Source: JALYUA01 sp039933215
Lineage (GTDB): Bacteria; Acidobacteriota; Thermoanaerobaculia; UBA5066; Gp7-AA6
Assembly: GCA_039933215.1 (NCBI GenBank)
Contig: JBDTOO010000013.1
Span: 8,028-72,027, forward strand
Length of the DNA stretch: 64,000 nt
Reading direction: 5' to 3'
Below are positions 60,739 through 64,000 of the stretch, one piece after another. The position numbers were made by a program, and so were the translations under genes. How positions within the stretch are numbered: position 1 is the first letter of the stretch; every line of letters begins with the position of its first letter. The notes below the pieces were generated by a model that saw only the letters and a list, made by a program, of their open reading frames with translations, made no database searches and was not told the DNA's origin.

Positions 60739-61572
60739 ATGCCGTCCATCGACCGCGTGCGCGTCCTTTCACGGGACGCGGCCGGTGCCACGGAGCGGGA
60801 AGACCTGCTCGCGGTCGAGGAGCCTCTCGAGATCCGACTGCGCTCACCCGCCTCGGATCGAGCGGACTCCTTCGTGACGACCATGCGGACACCCGGCGAC
60901 GACGAGGATCTGGCGGCGGGCCTCCTCTTCGCCGAGGGCGTGCTCGCCGGGGACGCGGACCTCCTCGCGATCGAGCGCCCCTCGGATCCACGGGTCGATC
61001 GGGAGCTCCGGGACAACGTGGTCATCGCGACCGTCTCGACCGAGGCCCTGGCTCGAAGCGCGTCGCTCCGCCGCCGGACCGTCATGGGGTCTGCGTGCGG
61101 CGTCTGCGGCAAAACCTCGATCGAGGACGTGCTGGGCTCGGACCGCGAGCCGATCGCGTCCGAGCTCGAGATCGCCGGCGACGTCCTGTTGACCCTGCCC
61201 GACCGCCTCCGCGAGAGGCAATCCGTCTTCGCGCAGACGGGGGGCCTCCACGCGGCCGGGCTGTTCGACCCGAACGGCCGGCTGGAGGCCGTGCGCGAGG
61301 ACGTCGGGCGCCACAACGCCGTGGACAAGCTGATCGGTTCGTTCCTCCGGCTCGGACAGGTTCCGATTTCGGGCTTTGTCCTCGTGGTCTCCGGCCGGGC
61401 CGGTTTTGAGATCGCGCAGAAGGCCGCCGCTGCGGGGATCCCCGTGCTCGCCTCCGTGTCGGCCCCCTCGAGCCTCGCCGTCGAGCTCGCCGACGCCGCG
61501 GGGCTGACACTCGTGGGTTTCCTGCGAGCGCCGCGCTTCAACGTCTACGCGCATCCCCGACGGATCTCGTGA
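60739..61572 (+). CDS. fdhD: Formate dehydrogenase accessory sulfurtransferase FdhD
   Basis: A 277-residue cytoplasmic protein that passes sulfur from cysteine desulfurase to the bis-MGD molybdenum or tungsten cofactor of formate dehydrogenase. The catalytic cysteines Cys120 and Cys123 (GSACGVCGKTS) match the positions in E. coli. Further motifs include the FDPNGRLEAVREDVGRHNA region with the conserved His-Asn, and VSGRAGFEI. It lies directly upstream of the formate dehydrogenase catalytic gene (138 nt) on the same strand, the usual genetic link. Confidence 0.94.
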   Translation: MPSIDRVRVLSRDAAGATEREDLLAVEEPLEIRLRSPASDRADSFVTTMRTPGDDEDLAAGLLFAEGVLAGDADLLAIERPSDPRVDRELRDNVVIATVSTEALARSASLRRRTVMGSACGVCGKTSIEDVLGSDREPIASELEIAGDVLLTLPDRLRERQSVFAQTGGLHAAGLFDPNGRLEAVREDVGRHNAVDKLIGSFLRLGQVPISGFVLVVSGRAGFEIAQKAAAAGIPVLASVSAPSSLAVELADAAGLTLVGFLRAPRFNVYAHPRRIS

Positions 61573-61640
61573 CCACCGTCGCAGCGGTGTGCGAAGTCTG
61601 ATCAGTTTTCGGGACGATCGAGGTCTCGCGCCAAAATCAC

Positions 61641-61669
61641 TTGACAGCGGACGCGTCCGGGCGTGGAAT
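61641..61669 (+). promoter_or_regulatory. Sigma-70 type promoter of the formate dehydrogenase gene
   Basis: A perfect -35 TTGACA (61641-61646), 17-nt spacer and TGGAAT (61664-61669). The start of transcription would be near 61676, leaving a 35-nt leader with GGAGG 4 nt before the ATG. Confidence 0.7.
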
Positions 61670-61710
61670 TCGGGTGAGTCCGGACAGCCGTTTTCCCCCG
61701 TGGAGGAAAC

Positions 61711-64000
61711 ATGGAGCTCACCCGCCGCGGTTTCCTGAAAGCGTCGGTCGTCGGTGGGTCGGTGGCGCTCGGATTCGACGTTTCGGCGGCGAAGGCCGAG
61801 ATGCGCGAATTCAAGATCTCACGGACCACGGAGACGCGGAGCACGTGTCCCTACTGCGCGGTCTCCTGCGGCGTCATCATCCATACGCTCGGGGACAAAG
61901 CGAAGAACGCGACCGCTTCGGTCGTCCACGTCGAAGGCGACCCGGATCATCCGATCAACCGCGGCACGCTCTGTCCGAAGGGCGCGACCCTCCGCGATGA
62001 CATCAACAATCCGAACCGGCTGCTCAACCCGAAGGTGCGGCGCCCCGGCTCGGACAAGTGGGAAGACATCTCCTGGGACGACGCCATCGCGAAGATCGCG
62101 CGGCATATCAAGGACACCCGCGACAAGACATTCGTGGCGAAGAACGCTAAGGGCGAGACGGTCAACCGAACGCCCGGGATCGGCATGATCGGCGGCTGCA
62201 CGGACACCAACGAGTTCAACTTCCTCCAGTGGAAATTCATCACGGCCCTGGGGGTGCCGTACCGGGACAGCCAGGCCCGGGTTTGACACGGCCCCACGGT
62301 GGCCAGTTTGGCCGCCACGTTCGGACGGGGAGCGATGACCAACGGATGGGTCGACATCAAGAATGCCGACGTCATCCTCGCCATGGGCGGCAATCCCGCG
62401 GAAAACCACCCCTGCGGCTTCAAGTGGTTCGTCGAGGCGCAGAAGACCCGTAACGCGAAGCTCGTCGTCGTCGACCCGCGATTCACGCGGACGGCCGCCG
62501 TCGCGGATTTCTACGCGCCGGTCCGCGCCGGGTCGGATATCGCATTCCTGCTCGGGATCATCCGCTACGCGCTCTCGACGGGACGGTTCCACAAGGAATA
62601 CGTCCAGGCGTACACCAACGCCACGTATCTCATCAGCGACAAGTTCGGGTTCGACGACGGCCTCTTCACCGGTTTCGACGCGAAGACGGCCGCCTACGAC
62701 AAAACGCTCTGGGGCTACGAGGCCGACGCCAAGACGAAGGCCTACTCCGTTGACCCGACGATGGAAAACCCGCATTGCGTCTTCCAGCTGCTGAAGAAGC
62801 ACGTCGACCGATACACCCCGGAAATGGTCGAGCGGATCTGCGGCACGCCGAAGGACGCCTTCCTCAAGGTCTGCGACATCGTCACCTCGACCGGCAATGC
62901 CGCGCGCGCGGGAACGATCACGTACGCCCTCGGCTGGACGCAACACTCCGTCGGTGTGCAGATGATCCGCGCCGCCGCCATGCTCCAGCTCCTCCTCGGA
63001 AACGTCGGGCGTCCTGGCGGCGGGGTCAACGCGTTCCGAGGCCACTCCAACATCCAGGGCGCCACGGACATTGCCGGCACGTTCGAGATCCTGCCGGGAT
63101 ATCTGAAGACGCCCGCCGGGCCGCAGCAGACCCTGAAGGACTATTTCGAGAGCGCCACGCCCACGACGCTCAACAAGCAGGCCTGGGCGACCATGAACTA
63201 CTGGTCGAACTATCCGAAGTTCATGGTGTCCCTCCTGAAGTCGGTCTACGGAAAGGCGGCGACGAAGGAGAACGACTTCGGATACGCATGGCTCCCCAAG
63301 GTCGACGGCAACTACTCGTGGATGTACATCTGCGACGACATGTACCGCGGCTCCTCGACGCGCGTCGGGGGAAGGGAGCCGGCCCCCGAGGGATTCATCA
63401 CCTTCGGCATGAACCCGGTCTCGATCGGACCCAACTCGCAGAAGTGGATCGCCGCGCTCTCAAAATTGAAGTGGCTCGTCGTGACCGATATCTACGACAT
63501 CGAGACGGCGACGTTCTGGAAGGCGCCGAAGGAATACGGGACGCAAGACGCATCCGCCATCCAGACGGAAGTCTTTCAGCTCCCCGCCTCGGGGTTCGCC
63601 GAGAAGGACGGGACATTCACCAACTCGGCGCGCTGGATGCAGTGGAAGTGGAAGGCGATCGACCCGCCGGGCCACGCGAAAACCGACCAGGAGATCCTCT
63701 CCCGCATCTTCCTGGCAGTCCGGGACCTCTATCGCAAGGAGGGTGGGGCCCTCCCCGAGCCGGTCATGAACGTGAGCTGGAACTACACGAACCCGTTTGC
63801 GCCCGACCTGGGCGAGGTCTTGAAGGAGATCAACGGGAAAGCGCTCGTCGACATCCCGGACCCCAAGGACAAGACCAAGATGATCCGGACGGCGGGTCAG
63901 CAGCTCGAGAACTTCGGCCAGCTGCAGGACGACGGGTCGACGATGTGCGGCAACTGGCTGCACCTCGGCGTGTGGACGGAGGCGGGCAACAACGCCGCCC
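61711..64000 (+). CDS. fdnG: Selenocysteine formate dehydrogenase major subunit, Tat-exported (partial, 3' end outside window)
   Basis: The catalytic subunit of a membrane-linked, periplasm-facing formate dehydrogenase. TRRGFLKASVVGG is a Tat signal. CPYCAVSC and GTLCPKG bind the [4Fe-4S] cluster. TGA at 62284 falls in ...QARV-TGA-HGPTVASLAA, the exact selenocysteine site of FdnG/FdoG, making residue 192 Sec. The frame continues past it without another stop for over 1,700 nt, with SGNAARAGTITYALGWTQHS, GNVGRPGGGVNAFRGH and FGMNPVSIGPNSQKW, all as in the family. The rest of this 900-1,000-residue protein lies beyond 64000. fdhD is next door. Confidence 0.95.
62284..62286 (+). other. UGA codon read as selenocysteine
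   Basis: In-frame TGA (codon 192) flanked by the conserved ARV and HGPTVASLA residues. It is recoding, not a nonsense mutation, because conservation continues on both sides. Confidence 0.93.
62299..62318 (+). promoter_or_regulatory. Probable bacterial SECIS element
   Basis: GTGGCC (62299) and GGCC then GCCAC (62310-62318) form an imperfect stem around loop AGTTT, starting 12 nt after the UGA. Position and size match bacterial SECIS hairpins that bind SelB, as in E. coli fdnG. Confidence 0.7.

Noticed and set aside
62284..62286. TGA in the formate dehydrogenase gene as a nonsense mutation (pseudogene)
   Set aside because: It is at the known selenocysteine position with intact flanking motifs, a SECIS-like hairpin and a clean frame downstream.

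Overview
The window is a GC-rich, gene-dense chromosomal segment of a Gram-negative bacterium. It carries outer-membrane and Tat-exported proteins, an M48/LemA pair, a c-di-AMP cassette, an exosortase H protein-sorting system and a selenocysteine formate dehydrogenase. The order tilS-hpt-ftsH-folP-cdaA-cdaR-glmM and the IPTL-type sorting signal fit an Acidobacteriota (Thermoanaerobaculia-like) or deltaproteobacterial-grade lineage. That placement is inference; no rRNA is present.

Layout. 1-4032: a partial GT-C type membrane glycosyltransferase, a YihY/BrkB membrane protein, a Thr-rich secreted protein ending in an IPTL-type sorting signal, and a second secreted protein. 4088-13894: an MFS transporter, then a dense housekeeping run (tilS, hpt, ftsH, folP, cdaA, cdaR, glmM, HAD hydrolase). 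13925-21577: a small hypothetical, ligA diverging from an M1-like peptidase with 15 nt between start codons, membrane proteins, a REC-PilZ protein and dCMP deaminase. 21880-25837: a tightly coupled five-gene unit with a ketosynthase, a second ketosynthase lacking all catalytic residues, a hot-dog thioesterase, exosortase H and an exosortase-associated membrane protein. 25932-36307: FHA/Fis regulator, smc, tRNA-Thr, a subtilase, small proteins, an orphan DGQHR (DndB-like) protein, lemA and htpX. 36586-40457: Zn-ribbon protein, S4 RNA-binding protein, EAL phosphodiesterase, acetyl-CoA synthetase. 40793-48170: an uptake locus (MHS-family symporter, Tat substrate-binding protein, ABC ATPase, two permeases, porin). 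48167-52777: agmatine-to-putrescine enzymes, then an Ldh_2-type dehydrogenase coupled to an L-2-hydroxyglutarate oxidase-like flavoprotein. 52774-59421: a branched-chain-type (Liv) ABC importer with fused ATPases, preceded by an acyl-CoA synthetase. 59561-64000: quinone oxidoreductase, fdhD and a TGA-interrupted selenoprotein formate dehydrogenase running off the end.

Expression logic. Many genes are joined by 4-nt NTGA start/stop overlaps. Several of these, plus some other gene starts, have no ATG, GTG or TTG and appear to need CTG or ATC. Many isolated genes have a TAnnnT -10 box 6-9 nt before the start codon and no ribosome binding site, which implies leaderless transcripts. Heptanucleotide GTCACC(C/T) arrays occur in three intergenic regions, and two of them end exactly where a -35 element would lie.

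Most interesting candidate system: the exosortase H operon with its active/inactive ketosynthase pair and thioesterase. It suggests that IPTL protein sorting may be linked to a dedicated acyl-chain product.
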